A DNA stretch of 64,000 bases from Actinomycetes bacterium (GCA_024225275.1 JAAEMS010000146.1:1-64000), one strand, 5' to 3'; positions 43,247 to 51,839 are shown, counted from the first letter of the stretch. Program-made: numbers and translations. Notes: a model not told the origin generated them from the letters alone.

Positions 43247-44404
43247 CTACCAGGCGGGGTGTTCGGGTGGCAGCGGATAGGTCTCGGCCAGAGTGGCCGC
43301 AATGCGGTCGGTCATGATCTGGGTCGAGCCGTCGGTGTAGTTGGCGATCCGAGCCGCAGCCATGTGTCGGCCCATGGGCATCTCCTCACGAAGCCCGTTG
43401 GCGCCCATGGCCTGGATACACGCAGCGATGGCCGGCTCGGCCATCTCGGTGGCGAACTTCTTGGCATGGGCGGCCTGCGTCATCGCGGCCCGGTTGTCAC
43501 CCGCCGCGATCGATCGGGCCGCCACCTGGGTGAGGAGCTGGGCCGCCTCGAGCTGGTTGGCCACATCGGCCAGTGACCAGGCCAGGCCCTGGTGGTCCAG
43601 CAGGGTCTTCCCGAAGGCCTGACGGTGGGTGCCGTAGGCCACCGCGTGACCCAGCGAGGTGCGCACCATGGCACAGCACATCGAGGCCACATAGGTGCGG
43701 GCCCCGTTGATGCTCTCCAGCGCGGCCTTGAACCCCTGGCCGGGGGGAGCCAGCACGTCCTCGTCAGCCACGAAATGGTCGACCAGCTGGAACCCGCCCG
43801 TGCCGATCAGGTGGCCGCCCATGAGGTCGTAGGGCTCATTGCGCACGAAGCCATCGTGGCGGCCGTCCACGAGGAAGCTGCCGATCCCCGACCCGCCCGA
43901 CCCCGGCTCGGTCTGGGCGTAACAGAGGACGATGTCGGCCTCGGCCGCGTTGGTGATCCACGCCTTCTCCCCATTGAGCTTCCAGCCCCCATCGACCCGT
44001 TCAGCCCGCGTGCGGATGGCGGCGAAGTCGCTGCCGGCCCCCAGCTCGGTGAGCGCCGAACAGCCGAAGCGCCGGCCGGTCAGCAGGTCGTCGAGGTAGC
44101 GCTCCCGCTGACTGTCGGTGCCGGCGGTGGCCATCCGGGCGGCCACGTTGGCGGTATTGATCAGGCTGAAGGCGAACGGCATCGACGTCTCGCACAGCAG
44201 GTCGGCGACCGCCAGCTTGCCCAGAAACCCGATCCCCAACCCGCCCTGCTCGACCGGTACCTCCATGCCCATCAGACCCAGGGTCGCGGCGTCGCGAAGG
44301 GCGTCGACGGCCATGGTCCGGTCGTGTTCCCAACGGGCCACGTTGGGGTCGACCACCATCTCCCTGAATGTACGGACCTGGGACAACAGCTCTTCGAGAC
44401 TCAT
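43247..44404 (-). CDS. Acyl-CoA dehydrogenase
   Basis: The 385-residue flavoprotein shows the family pattern. The N-terminal helical part has LMGMEVPVEQGGLGIG. The middle beta domain has ALTELGAGSDFAAIRTRAE and WKLNGEKAWITNAAEADIVL. The C-terminal helices include RTSLGHAVAYGTHRQAFGKTLLDHQGL and end in ARIANYTDGSTQIMTDRIAATLA. It would oxidise an acyl-CoA to enoyl-CoA, passing electrons to ETF. The segment that usually holds the catalytic Glu is not obvious. TAGCGT ends 6 nt before the ATG (leaderless), and it is divergent from the Nudix gene. Confidence 0.92.
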   Translation of the reverse strand: MSLEELLSQVRTFREMVVDPNVARWEHDRTMAVDALRDAATLGLMGMEVPVEQGGLGIGFLGKLAVADLLCETSMPFAFSLINTANVAARMATAGTDSQRERYLDDLLTGRRFGCSALTELGAGSDFAAIRTRAERVDGGWKLNGEKAWITNAAEADIVLCYAQTEPGSGGSGIGSFLVDGRHDGFVRNEPYDLMGGHLIGTGGFQLVDHFVADEDVLAPPGQGFKAALESINGARTYVASMCCAMVRTSLGHAVAYGTHRQAFGKTLLDHQGLAWSLADVANQLEAAQLLTQVAARSIAAGDNRAAMTQAAHAKKFATEMAEPAIAACIQAMGANGLREEMPMGRHMAAARIANYTDGSTQIMTDRIAATLAETYPLPPEHPAW

Positions 44405-44467
44405 ACTGAAACGCTACTGCGACCCGAGGACGGCTGGCGCGGGACCTCACCGGTAGCCTCCTGTCCA

Positions 44468-45088
44468 GTGTTTGCCCGTGACCATGTCGAGCAGTCGGTC
44501 CAGTCCCGGCCCGCCTGGGTGTCCACCGATGACGCTCCCCGAGCCTCGGTGGCGTCCATCTTCCGACCTACGGCCACCGGTGGTACCGAGCTCCTGTTCA
44601 TCGAGCGGGCCCGGCGCCACGGCGACCCCTGGTCGGGTCACATGGCCTTCCCGGGGGGTCGGGTGGACCACACCGATCCCCACACGGAGGCCACCGCGGC
44701 CCGGGAGACCTGGGAAGAGATCGGCCTCGACCTGAGCGCCACTGCGGCACCCATCGGCCAGCTCGACGATCTGGAGGGTCGGGGCGGCAGCCGGCTGGTC
44801 ACGGTGTCATTGCACGCCTGGTGGCTGGAGCTTCACGAACCCGATCTCGAGCTGAACCACGAGGTCGAGGATGCCTTCTGGGTGGACCTGTCGGTTCTGG
44901 CCGACCCCGATCGCCACATCGACTACGAGTACCCGGTGAGACCGGGCGAGATCTACCCCGGGATCGACCTCGACGGCCCGGATGGCCCCAACGGACCGCA
45001 GGGCCGGGTCCTGTGGGGCCTCACCCTGCGCCTGGTCGACAACCTGTTCGACCGCTTCGGCCACCCCCTACCCGTTCGCCCCAGCTGA
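44468..45088 (+). CDS. Nudix hydrolase, CoA-pyrophosphatase-like
   Basis: The 206-residue protein has a Nudix box GGRVDHTDPHTEATAARETWEEIGLD at about residues 61-86, cited by its ends: GGRVDH and RETWEEIG. Length, FIERARRHGDPWSGHMAFPGGR and the following EIGLDLS resemble the YeaB/NUDT7 CoA pyrophosphatase group. The UPF0035 signature is only partly visible. It hydrolyses a nucleoside diphosphate linked to another group, perhaps CoA derivatives. GTG was chosen as start with TAGCCT 8 nt upstream. Confidence 0.82.
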   Translation: MFARDHVEQSVQSRPAWVSTDDAPRASVASIFRPTATGGTELLFIERARRHGDPWSGHMAFPGGRVDHTDPHTEATAARETWEEIGLDLSATAAPIGQLDDLEGRGGSRLVTVSLHAWWLELHEPDLELNHEVEDAFWVDLSVLADPDRHIDYEYPVRPGEIYPGIDLDGPDGPNGPQGRVLWGLTLRLVDNLFDRFGHPLPVRPS

Positions 45089-45127
45089 GTCCTGGCCGGC
45101 CGCAGCGGACCCCGAGGTCGGCGGGGC

Positions 45128-45682
45128 CTACGAGGCCGAGTCCGCCCAGGGCTCGACCGTGATGCCCAGCCCGTCGGCGATGCGGTTGGCGTAGGCGTAG
45201 TAGGCGGTGACCTCGACGATGTCCAGCACGTCGCGGTCGCTGAATCCGGCAGCTCTCAGCCCATCGACATCACCCGGTGTCATCTCGCCGGGGGTCACCG
45301 TCAGCTTCACCGCGAACGTGAGCATGGAGTGGCGGGCGGCCGACAGGGGAGCGGTGCGCCAGTTGGCCTCAACGGCGGCCAGGAGGTCATCGTCTTTGAG
45401 GAGCCGGCGCAGACCGCGCCGATGGTGGCTCACTCAGTAGTGGCAGTGGTTCTCGAGGCTGACGGCCAGCGCCACCAGCTCCCGCTCGACCTTCCTCAAC
45501 GTGGCAGTGCCGCTCATGGCCGAGCGGTAGAGCCCGTCGTGGGCCGCCAGCCCGGCCGGGTTGAGCGAGTGGACGGCCATGATGTGATCGACCTTCCCGT
45601 GGGTGGGGTCGACGACCCGGGGGTGCAGGTCCGCGAGCGCACCCTCCCAGTCATCGTCGGGTACCGTCTCAATCCAGGCCAT
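45128..45682 (-). CDS. AhpD-like peroxidase-related selenoprotein (in-frame TGA = Sec83)
   Basis: Read through one TGA (45436-45434) this frame encodes 184 residues of the uncharacterised peroxidase-related branch of the AhpD/CMD family. The motif usually reads ELVALxVSxxNxCHYCxxHH; here it is ELVALAVSLENHCHY-U-VSHH, so Cys80 and Sec83 make a CxxU pair. The part after the TGA (LLKDDDLLAAVEANWRTAPL, MLTFAVKLTVTPGEMTPGDV, VVEVTAYYAYANRIADGLG) is the normal C-terminal half. A SECIS-like hairpin with loop GGUCU follows at the fdhF spacing. Expected role: thiol/selenol peroxidase or peroxidase-like redox enzyme. Start placed at MAWIETV; MMQESG upstream is possible. Confidence 0.94.
45405..45421 (-). 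promoter_or_regulatory. Bacterial SECIS element with GGUCU apical loop
   Basis: On the minus strand CGGCGC (45421-45416) pairs perfectly with GCGCCG (45410-45405) around the loop GGUCU (45415-45411). The loop is at +19 to +23 after the TGA. E. coli fdhF has the same five bases at the same distance, where SelB contacts them. This is the strongest SECIS candidate in the window. Confidence 0.87.
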
Positions 45683-45716
45683 ACCCGATTCTTGCATCAT
45701 CTCCCGAGGTCAACCC

Positions 45717-46907
45717 ATGTCGCTCAGCCAAGGTCGCCCCATGGTGGCCATCCCCGGTCCATCCATCATCCCCGATCGGGTGCTGTCAGCGATGAACCGG
45801 CCCATGCCCAACATCTACGACGGAGAGCTGCTGGAGATCTCCGACAGCCTTCTGGCGGATCTGCCCACGGTGGCCCGCACCTCCGGCCACACCTTCATCA
45901 CCGTGTCGAACGGACACGGGGCCTGGGCGATGGCGCTGACCAACACCCTGTCGAGGGGCGACAAGGTGCTGGTGCTCGAGTCGGGCCGGTTCGCCATCGG
46001 CTGGGGGGAGATGGCCCAGGTGAGTGGAGTTGAGATGGAGGTCCTGGCCGCGGAGTCCGACCGGGTGCCCGTCGATCCCGCCGCCGTCGAGGAGCGCCTC
46101 CGCGCTGACACCGGTCACGAGATCGACGCGATTCTGTGTGTGCAGGTCGATACCGCCAACTCGGTGCGCAACGACATCGCCGCCATCGGTCGGGCCATCG
46201 AGTCGGCCGGTCATCCCGCCCTGTTCATGGTCGATTGCATTGCCTCGATGGGTTGTGAGCACTTCGAGATGGATGACTGGGGGGTCGACGTCACGGTGGC
46301 GGCCAGCCAGAAGGGGATGATGGTTCCTCCCGGTCTCGGCTTCGTCTGGGCCAACGACAAGGCTCTTGCCGCTCATCAGAACGCCGATCTCCGTTCCGGC
46401 TACTGGGACTGGACGGCGCGGATGGATCACACCGCTCACTACCTGCGGTACGCCGGCACCCCACCGGTGCAGTCGATCTTCGGTCTGAGGGAAGCGCTCG
46501 ACATGATCGCCGAGGAGGGGATCGAGAACGTCTGGGCCCGACACGAGGTTCTGGCCGGAGCGGTTCGCGAGGCGGTGCGGACCTGGGCCACCCCGGGAGG
46601 GTTCGAGCTGAACATTGGCGACCCCAACGCCCACGCCAACTCGACCACCACCATCCTGACCGGATCGATCGACGCCGATCGGCTCCGCCAGGTGTGCTCG
46701 GCCGAGGCCGGACTCACCCTCGGGCTCGGCATCGGCGAATACGGGGGTCGGGCCTTCCGCATCGGTCACATGGGACACCTGAATCCGCCCATGATCCTGG
46801 GCACCCTGGGCACCATCGAGGCATCGTTGGCTGCCATGGGAGCACCCACCGGAGGATCGGGGGTTGCCGCCGCGGCTGGGTCAGTGGCCACGGCCATGAA
46901 GGGATGA
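45717..46907 (+). CDS. Class V aminotransferase (serine-pyruvate / alanine-glyoxylate type)
   Basis: The 396-residue PLP enzyme begins RPMVAIPGPSIIPDRVLSAMNRPM. It has SNGHGAWAMALTNTLSRGDKVLVLESGRFA and LFMVDCIASMGCEHFEMDDWGVDVTVAASQKGMMVPPGLGF, described by segment: the PLP-phosphate loop near residue 65, the Asp in MVDCIAS and the Schiff-base Lys in SQKG near 200. It resembles serine-glyoxylate/alanine-glyoxylate aminotransferases, which serve glyoxylate or C1 metabolism. Substrate pair is not fixed by sequence. It is divergent from the selenoprotein gene with 34 bp between starts. Confidence 0.9.
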   Translation: MSLSQGRPMVAIPGPSIIPDRVLSAMNRPMPNIYDGELLEISDSLLADLPTVARTSGHTFITVSNGHGAWAMALTNTLSRGDKVLVLESGRFAIGWGEMAQVSGVEMEVLAAESDRVPVDPAAVEERLRADTGHEIDAILCVQVDTANSVRNDIAAIGRAIESAGHPALFMVDCIASMGCEHFEMDDWGVDVTVAASQKGMMVPPGLGFVWANDKALAAHQNADLRSGYWDWTARMDHTAHYLRYAGTPPVQSIFGLREALDMIAEEGIENVWARHEVLAGAVREAVRTWATPGGFELNIGDPNAHANSTTTILTGSIDADRLRQVCSAEAGLTLGLGIGEYGGRAFRIGHMGHLNPPMILGTLGTIEASLAAMGAPTGGSGVAAAAGSVATAMKG

Positions 46908-46958
46908 TCTCTTCCTTCGGGAACCAGCTGGCCGACCAGTAGCCCGTCGACCCCTGTC

Positions 46959-47594
46959 GTGATTGCCACCCCCTCGCCCTGGTTGGGTCGCGTCCTCTGG
47001 ACACCCGTCGGGCTTCTGGTGGTCGGCCTGCTGATCATGTGGGGGGTCGAGGTGGCAGACACCACGCTGCTGGCCGACGGCCTTCAGGACCACGGGATCC
47101 GGCCCCGCCGTCCCGAAGGCCTCGACGGGGTGTTGTGGGCACCGTTCCTGCACGCCGACTACGGCCACGTGGCATCCAACTCGGTACCGCTGCTGGCCCT
47201 CGGAGGGTTGGTGGCGGCCCGGGGCATGCGGTACTGGGCGCGGGTCACGGTGGTCGTGTTCGCGGTTGGCGGATTCCTCACCTGGCTACTGGCGGGGCAG
47301 GGCAACCATATTGGGGCCAGTGGTTTGGTGTTCGGCTACCTGGGGGCCATCCTCGGGGCCGCCGGGTTCGAGCGGCGCCCCCGGTCATTGGCCCCCGCCC
47401 TTCTGGTGCTCGGGTTCTACAGCGGGATGCTCGTGGGTCTCGTTCCCCAGGATCACATTTCGTGGGAGGGCCACCTGTTTGGCCTGGTCAGTGGGGTTGT
47501 GGCGGCCCGACTCCTGGCCGAACCAGCGCAAGTTCGAGATGAGCCAGACGACGACCCCGAACCGTGGGAGCTCGACGAACCCTGGCTCCAGTGA
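46959..47594 (+). CDS. Rhomboid family intramembrane serine protease
   Basis: The 211-residue membrane protein has a first helix (PVGLLVVGLLIMWGV), the loop LHADYGHVASNSVPLLALGG with the oxyanion Asn, GASGLVFGYLGA with the nucleophile Ser near residue 128, and the catalytic His in SWEGHLFGLVSG near 178. It ends in an acidic tail. Rhomboids cut transmembrane substrates inside the membrane. GASG and the H in the later helix are intact, so activity is likely. Start GTG at 46959. Confidence 0.92.
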   Translation: MIATPSPWLGRVLWTPVGLLVVGLLIMWGVEVADTTLLADGLQDHGIRPRRPEGLDGVLWAPFLHADYGHVASNSVPLLALGGLVAARGMRYWARVTVVVFAVGGFLTWLLAGQGNHIGASGLVFGYLGAILGAAGFERRPRSLAPALLVLGFYSGMLVGLVPQDHISWEGHLFGLVSGVVAARLLAEPAQVRDEPDDDPEPWELDEPWLQ

Positions 47595-47616
47595 GCGGGA
47601 ACCGGCAGCCCTCGGT

Positions 47617-49323
47617 TCAGCCGCCTGACTGCTTGCGCTTCTGGATCCGGGCCCACTCGTCGCGGAGGCCGACCGTGCGGTGGAACAGCATGGGCTGGTC
47701 AGGGTCGTGGGCGAAGTAGCCGAGGCGCTCGAACTGGACGACATCGCCCAGAGGGGTGTGCTCGAGGACGGGCTCGAGCTTGACGTCGACCAGCACCTCC
47801 CGTGAGGCCGGGTTCACGAAGTCGAGGGGATCGACGTCGTCGTGGCCGGTGGGGTAGGGGTCGGTGAAGAGGCGGTCGTACAGGGCGACCTGGCCGTCGA
47901 CGGCGTGGTCGGCTGACACCCAGTGGATGGTCGACTTCACCTTGCGGCCGTCGGGGGCCTGGCCTCCCCGGCTCTCGGGGTCATAGGTGCAGTGGACCTC
48001 GATGACGTTCCCATCGTCGTCGAGCACATGGTCCTGGGCGGTGATGAAGTAGCCGGCCCGCAGACGCACCTCGCGGCCCGGGGTCAGTCGGTAATACTTG
48101 GGTGGCGGCTCGACCTTGAAGTCGTCCTGTTCGATCCACAGCTCACCCGTGAAGGGAATCTGACGGGTGCCAGCCTCGGGGTCTTCGGGGTTCTCGATGC
48201 CTTCGAGCCAGTCGGTTTGGCCCTCAGGCCAGTTGGTGATGATGACCTTGAGAGGGCGGAGCACGGCCATCCGGCGTAGCGCGCTCTGGTTCAGCTCGGT
48301 GCGGACGAACGACTCGAGCAGCTCGATCTCGACGGTACCGTCGACCCGGGCCACACCGATATGGTCCATGAAGGCTCGGATGGCGGCCGGCGGGTAGCCC
48401 CGACGGCGCAGCCCCCGGAGGGTGGGCATGCGGGGGTCGTCCCATCCGTCGACATGGCCTTCGTCGACCAGCCGGGCCAGCTTCCTCTTCGAGGTGATGG
48501 TGTGAGTGATGTTGAGGCGGGCGAACTCGATCTGCTGGGGGCGATCGTTGGGCAGGTCGAGCTGGTCGAGACACCATTCGTAGAGGGGTCGGTGGACATC
48601 GAACTCGAGGGTGCACAGTGAGTGGGTGACCCCCTCGATGGCATCGCTCTGACCGTGGGCCCAGTCATAGGTGGGGTAGATACACCAGTGGTCCTCGGTG
48701 CGGTAGTGGGCCACCTTGCGGATGCGGTACAGGATGGGGTCGCGCAACCACATGTTGGGACTGTTCATGTCGATCTTGGCCCGGAGCACCTTCTCGCCCT
48801 CGTCGAAGGCGCCGTCGCGCATCTGGCGGAACTGGCCGAGGTTCTCCTCGGTGCTGCGGTCGCGCCAGGGGCTGTCGGTGCCCTTCTGGCCGAAGCCGCC
48901 GCGGCCGGCCGAGATGGTTTCGGCGTCCTGGTCGTCGACATAGGCCAGGCCTCGCTCGATCAGGCTCTCGGCCCACTGGTAGAGCTGCTCGAAGTAGTCC
49001 GAGGCGAAGACGGTGGGGCCGTCGGGCTCGAAACCCAGCCAGGCGATGTCCTGCTCGATGCCGGCGATGAAGTCGGTGTCCTCGGTGAGGGGGTTGGTGT
49101 CATCCATGCGGAGCCTGACGGTGCCACCGAACTCCTCGGCCAGGGCGAAATTGAGACAGATCGCCTTGGCGTGACCGATGTGGAGATAGCCGTTGGGCTC
49201 GGGTGGGAATCGGGTCTGGACCCGACCCCCGTAGGTCCCGGACTCGTTGTCGGCCATGATCCGCTCACGGATGAAGTCGACGCTTCCGGAGGGATCGCCG
49301 GCGGAGGGTTCGGGGGAGGTCAT
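47617..49323 (-). CDS. glnS: Glutaminyl-tRNA synthetase
   Basis: The 568-residue class I synthetase has RFPPEPNGYLHIGHAKAICLNF with the HIGH motif near residue 55 (read as segment) and TITSKRKLARLV as the KMSKS-equivalent near 275. It has a C-terminal anticodon-binding beta-barrel domain (LWIEQDDFKVEPPPKYYRL; GYFAHDPDQ). It charges tRNA-Gln directly. Family distinction from GluRS rests on RTVGLRDEW, DFIRERI and the two-barrel C terminus. Many actinobacteria lack GlnRS and use GatCAB instead, so presence here is informative. Start MTSPEPSAG at 49323; the longer frame overlaps the thioredoxin gene. Confidence 0.95.
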   Translation of the reverse strand: MTSPEPSAGDPSGSVDFIRERIMADNESGTYGGRVQTRFPPEPNGYLHIGHAKAICLNFALAEEFGGTVRLRMDDTNPLTEDTDFIAGIEQDIAWLGFEPDGPTVFASDYFEQLYQWAESLIERGLAYVDDQDAETISAGRGGFGQKGTDSPWRDRSTEENLGQFRQMRDGAFDEGEKVLRAKIDMNSPNMWLRDPILYRIRKVAHYRTEDHWCIYPTYDWAHGQSDAIEGVTHSLCTLEFDVHRPLYEWCLDQLDLPNDRPQQIEFARLNITHTITSKRKLARLVDEGHVDGWDDPRMPTLRGLRRRGYPPAAIRAFMDHIGVARVDGTVEIELLESFVRTELNQSALRRMAVLRPLKVIITNWPEGQTDWLEGIENPEDPEAGTRQIPFTGELWIEQDDFKVEPPPKYYRLTPGREVRLRAGYFITAQDHVLDDDGNVIEVHCTYDPESRGGQAPDGRKVKSTIHWVSADHAVDGQVALYDRLFTDPYPTGHDDVDPLDFVNPASREVLVDVKLEPVLEHTPLGDVVQFERLGYFAHDPDQPMLFHRTVGLRDEWARIQKRKQSGG

Positions 49324-49398
49324 TGGTGTCGATCGTAGGGGGGTGGGCCCGTCCATCCGCAGGTTTTCGTTCGTGAGCGGTGGTGCGAGGATCCTGGT

Positions 49399-49830
49399 AT
49401 GGCCGAGATCATTGCCTGCCCGTCGTGTGACACCAAGAACCGGGTGCCGGCCGCGGCATCCGGGCACCCCCGCTGTGCCTCATGCAAGGCCGACCTGCCC
49501 TGGCTCGTCGATGTCGACGAAGCCGGCTTCGCAGGGGCGGTCGAGGGATCGAGCACCCCGGTGCTGGTGGACTGCTGGGCGGCCTGGTGCGGACCCTGCC
49601 TGATGATGGCGCCCATCCTCGAGACGTTGGCTGAGGCCTACGCCGGTCGCCTCAAGATCGCCAAGGTCGACATGGACGCCAACCCCGGCATCGGGGCCCG
49701 GCTCGGGGTGCAGGGCATCCCGGCCATGTTCATCTATGTGAACGGCGAGGTTGTCGAGGAGATCGTGGGGGCTCGTCCTGAGCACGAGATGCGCATGGAC
49801 ATCGAACGGGCCCTGAAGAAGGCGGCCTGA
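49399..49830 (+). CDS. Thioredoxin with N-terminal zinc ribbon (Trx2-like)
   Basis: The 143-residue protein has a zinc ribbon in residues 1-35 (CPSC, then CASC) and a thioredoxin domain with active site AWCGPCLMM near 60-70 and the cis-Pro in GIPAMFIY. This arrangement matches thioredoxin 2 (TrxC). It reduces disulfides, and here uses ordinary Cys. GAGGAT ends 6 nt before the ATG, a weaker leaderless match. It is divergent from glnS. Confidence 0.93.
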   Translation: MAEIIACPSCDTKNRVPAAASGHPRCASCKADLPWLVDVDEAGFAGAVEGSSTPVLVDCWAAWCGPCLMMAPILETLAEAYAGRLKIAKVDMDANPGIGARLGVQGIPAMFIYVNGEVVEEIVGARPEHEMRMDIERALKKAA

Positions 49831-49860
49831 GCGGCCCTGGGAGCAGGGCCAGAAGCTTCC

Positions 49861-50685
49861 CTAACTGCCCGTGAAGGTGGGGTCGCGCTTCTCGACGAAG
49901 GCGCGGGCGGCCTCGGCGTGATCATTGGTCTGGCCGGTGCGGGTCATGGCCACCGCCTCGGCGTCGAGGCACTCGCCCAGGTCGTGGTGGAGGGCCCGGT
50001 TCAGGTTCTCCTTCATGTACCGATGGGCGATGGGCGGACCCGCTGCTACCTCGGTGGCGTAGGCCATGGCCGCGTCCTCGAAGCCGTCGGCCGGTGCCAG
50101 ACGGTTGGCCAGACCGAGCTCCAAGGCCTCAGGGGCCGGCACTCGGCGCGAGGTGAAGTAGAGATCGCGGGCGGTTGCGGTGCCGACGAGCTGGGTCAGG
50201 AACCAGCTCCCCCCGAAGTCACCGCTGAACCCGACCCGGGCAAAGGCAGTGGTCAGGAAGGTCGAATCGGCCATGATGCGCAGATCACAGGCCAGGGCGA
50301 TGGACAGGCCGGCGCCGGCGGCCGGCCCGGGGATGGCGCCCAGCACCGGTACGGGAAGCTCGTGGAGGGCTCTGGACACCTGGTTCTGGCGCAAGCGGAG
50401 GTCATCGACGCGGGCCTCGGCGTTGGCCGCCGCGTTGCCCCCTGACGAGGCCCGTTGAGCCTGGTTCTTCACGTCGCCACCGGCGCAGAACGCGCCCCCG
50501 TTGCCGGTGACCATCAGACAGCCGATGTCCTTGGACGCCGCTATGGCCGGTAGGGCGCGGGCGAAGCCGTCGTACATCTCGCTGCTCAAGGCGTTGCGGG
50601 CCTCGGGACGATTGAAGGCAAGGACCGCCACCCGCCCCTCAACCCGCGCCTGGAGATGGTCGGTGCCGGTCTCGATGTCGGTCAT
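49861..50685 (-). CDS. Enoyl-CoA hydratase/isomerase family protein
   Basis: The 274-residue crotonase has the oxyanion-hole segments GNGGAFCAGGDVKNQ near residue 65 and IPGPAAGAGLSIALACDLRI near 120. ARVGFSGDFGGSWFLTQLVG lies at the place of the catalytic acids. There the classical Glu of the second position is replaced by the SGDFGG pattern (Asp), closer to PaaG-like isomerases than to standard hydratases. It acts on an enoyl-CoA. Substrate unknown. Confidence 0.88.
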   Translation of the reverse strand: MTDIETGTDHLQARVEGRVAVLAFNRPEARNALSSEMYDGFARALPAIAASKDIGCLMVTGNGGAFCAGGDVKNQAQRASSGGNAAANAEARVDDLRLRQNQVSRALHELPVPVLGAIPGPAAGAGLSIALACDLRIMADSTFLTTAFARVGFSGDFGGSWFLTQLVGTATARDLYFTSRRVPAPEALELGLANRLAPADGFEDAAMAYATEVAAGPPIAHRYMKENLNRALHHDLGECLDAEAVAMTRTGQTNDHAEAARAFVEKRDPTFTGS

Positions 50686-50804
50686 GGTGTCCCCCGAAGT
50701 CCGTGTGAACGATGGGGTGAGCGTAGGCCACCGCGCTGTGGTCGTGCAGTACTCAGAAGAGCAGGAGCGACCACTGACCGCGGTCGTACGGCCACCCAGA
50801 GACT

Positions 50805-50844
50805 AGGGGTCAGACCCCTATTCCTGGATAGGGGTCTGACCCCT
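50805..50844. repeat. Large hairpin built of two GGGGTCAGACCCC palindromes
   Basis: AGGGGTCAGACCCCTAT (50805-50821) pairs perfectly over 17 bp with ATAGGGGTCTGACCCCT (50828-50844) around TCCTGG. Each arm is itself nearly palindromic. The 13-mer core also stands at 3981-3993. It lies 12 bp beyond the stop of the minus-strand F420-type gene (50857), so it may act as its terminator, or be a mobile palindromic repeat. Confidence 0.8.
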
Positions 50845-50856
50845 TGGGGGGTTGGG

Positions 50857-51759
50857 TCAGACGAGGGCGGACAGGCAGGCCCGGGTGCGGGCGGGGTCGG
50901 GGCCGAACTCGGAGCAGATGATGTCGTCGACACCGGCATCGGCCAGGGCCTGGAGCTTCTCGGCCACCTCGTCCTCACTACCGATAGCCGCGAAGTCCGC
51001 CGGCCCCTCGAGACCCTCGCGGTCGAGCATGGCTCGATAGCTGGGCAGGGTGCCGTACACCTCGAACTGTTCGGCGGCGAGCTCCCGGCCGGCCTGGACG
51101 TCATCGGTGCACAGGATCGGGATTCCGGCGATGATCCGCGGCCGGGGTCGACCTGCCGCCTCGGCCGCCTCGCGCATGACCGGCACGGTGTGGTTGCGCA
51201 CCGTTTCCTTGCCCGTCATCCAGAGGATGGTGCCGTCGGCGTAGCGGGCGCTCAGCTTCAGCATCTGGGGTCCGAGGGCCGCGACGTACAGCTTGGGGGC
51301 CGGGACGCCCGTCATGATCGCCGTGCCTCGTCCGGTGAGCGTCTCGCCCGAATAGGAGATCTGTTCGTTGCGCAGGGAGGGAGCCAGGATCTCGAGGTAC
51401 TCGCGGGCGTGGCGGATCGGCTTGTCGAACGGGATGCCCCACATCCCCTCGACCACCGGCTTGTGGGCCAGCCCGATACCGAGCGCCAGCCGATCCCCGA
51501 TCAGAGCAGCCGTCGTGAGGGCCTGCTGGGCGAGGGTCAGAGGGTGACGGGGCCAGGTGGGAACGACGGCGGTACCCAGCTCGATGTCGGGCACCTCGCG
51601 TCCGGCAATGGCCAGCGAGGTCAGGGCGTCGGCTCCCCACGGCAGGTGGGGGACCCAATAGGAGCCGAACCCGGCGTCGGTGGCGGCCTGTACGTCTGCG
51701 ACCAGATCGTCGCCCGACAGGACGGTGCCAGCCGCTCCGTAGAAGATGCCCAGATTCAT
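50857..51759 (-). CDS. F420-dependent-type LLM oxidoreductase
   Basis: The 300-residue TIM-barrel protein begins NLGIFYGAAGTVLSGDDLVADVQAATDAGFGSYWVPHLPWGADAL, given by segments: NLGIFYGA at 1-9 and GFGSYWVPH near 32. ELGTAVVPTWPRHPLTLAQQALT and GLAHKPVVEGMWGIPFDKPIRHAREYLEIL-type segments follow. These match the F420-dependent luciferase-like oxidoreductases common in actinobacteria. Substrate unknown. GGGAGGCACC precedes the ATG. Confidence 0.9.
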   Translation of the reverse strand: MNLGIFYGAAGTVLSGDDLVADVQAATDAGFGSYWVPHLPWGADALTSLAIAGREVPDIELGTAVVPTWPRHPLTLAQQALTTAALIGDRLALGIGLAHKPVVEGMWGIPFDKPIRHAREYLEILAPSLRNEQISYSGETLTGRGTAIMTGVPAPKLYVAALGPQMLKLSARYADGTILWMTGKETVRNHTVPVMREAAEAAGRPRPRIIAGIPILCTDDVQAGRELAAEQFEVYGTLPSYRAMLDREGLEGPADFAAIGSEDEVAEKLQALADAGVDDIICSEFGPDPARTRACLSALV

Positions 51760-51839
51760 GGTGCCTCCCGGCCTCGTGTGTTCGGTACCGTAGCTCCGCT
51801 TGGACTAGAAGGAGGGGGTCGGCCAGCAGGGAGAAGACA

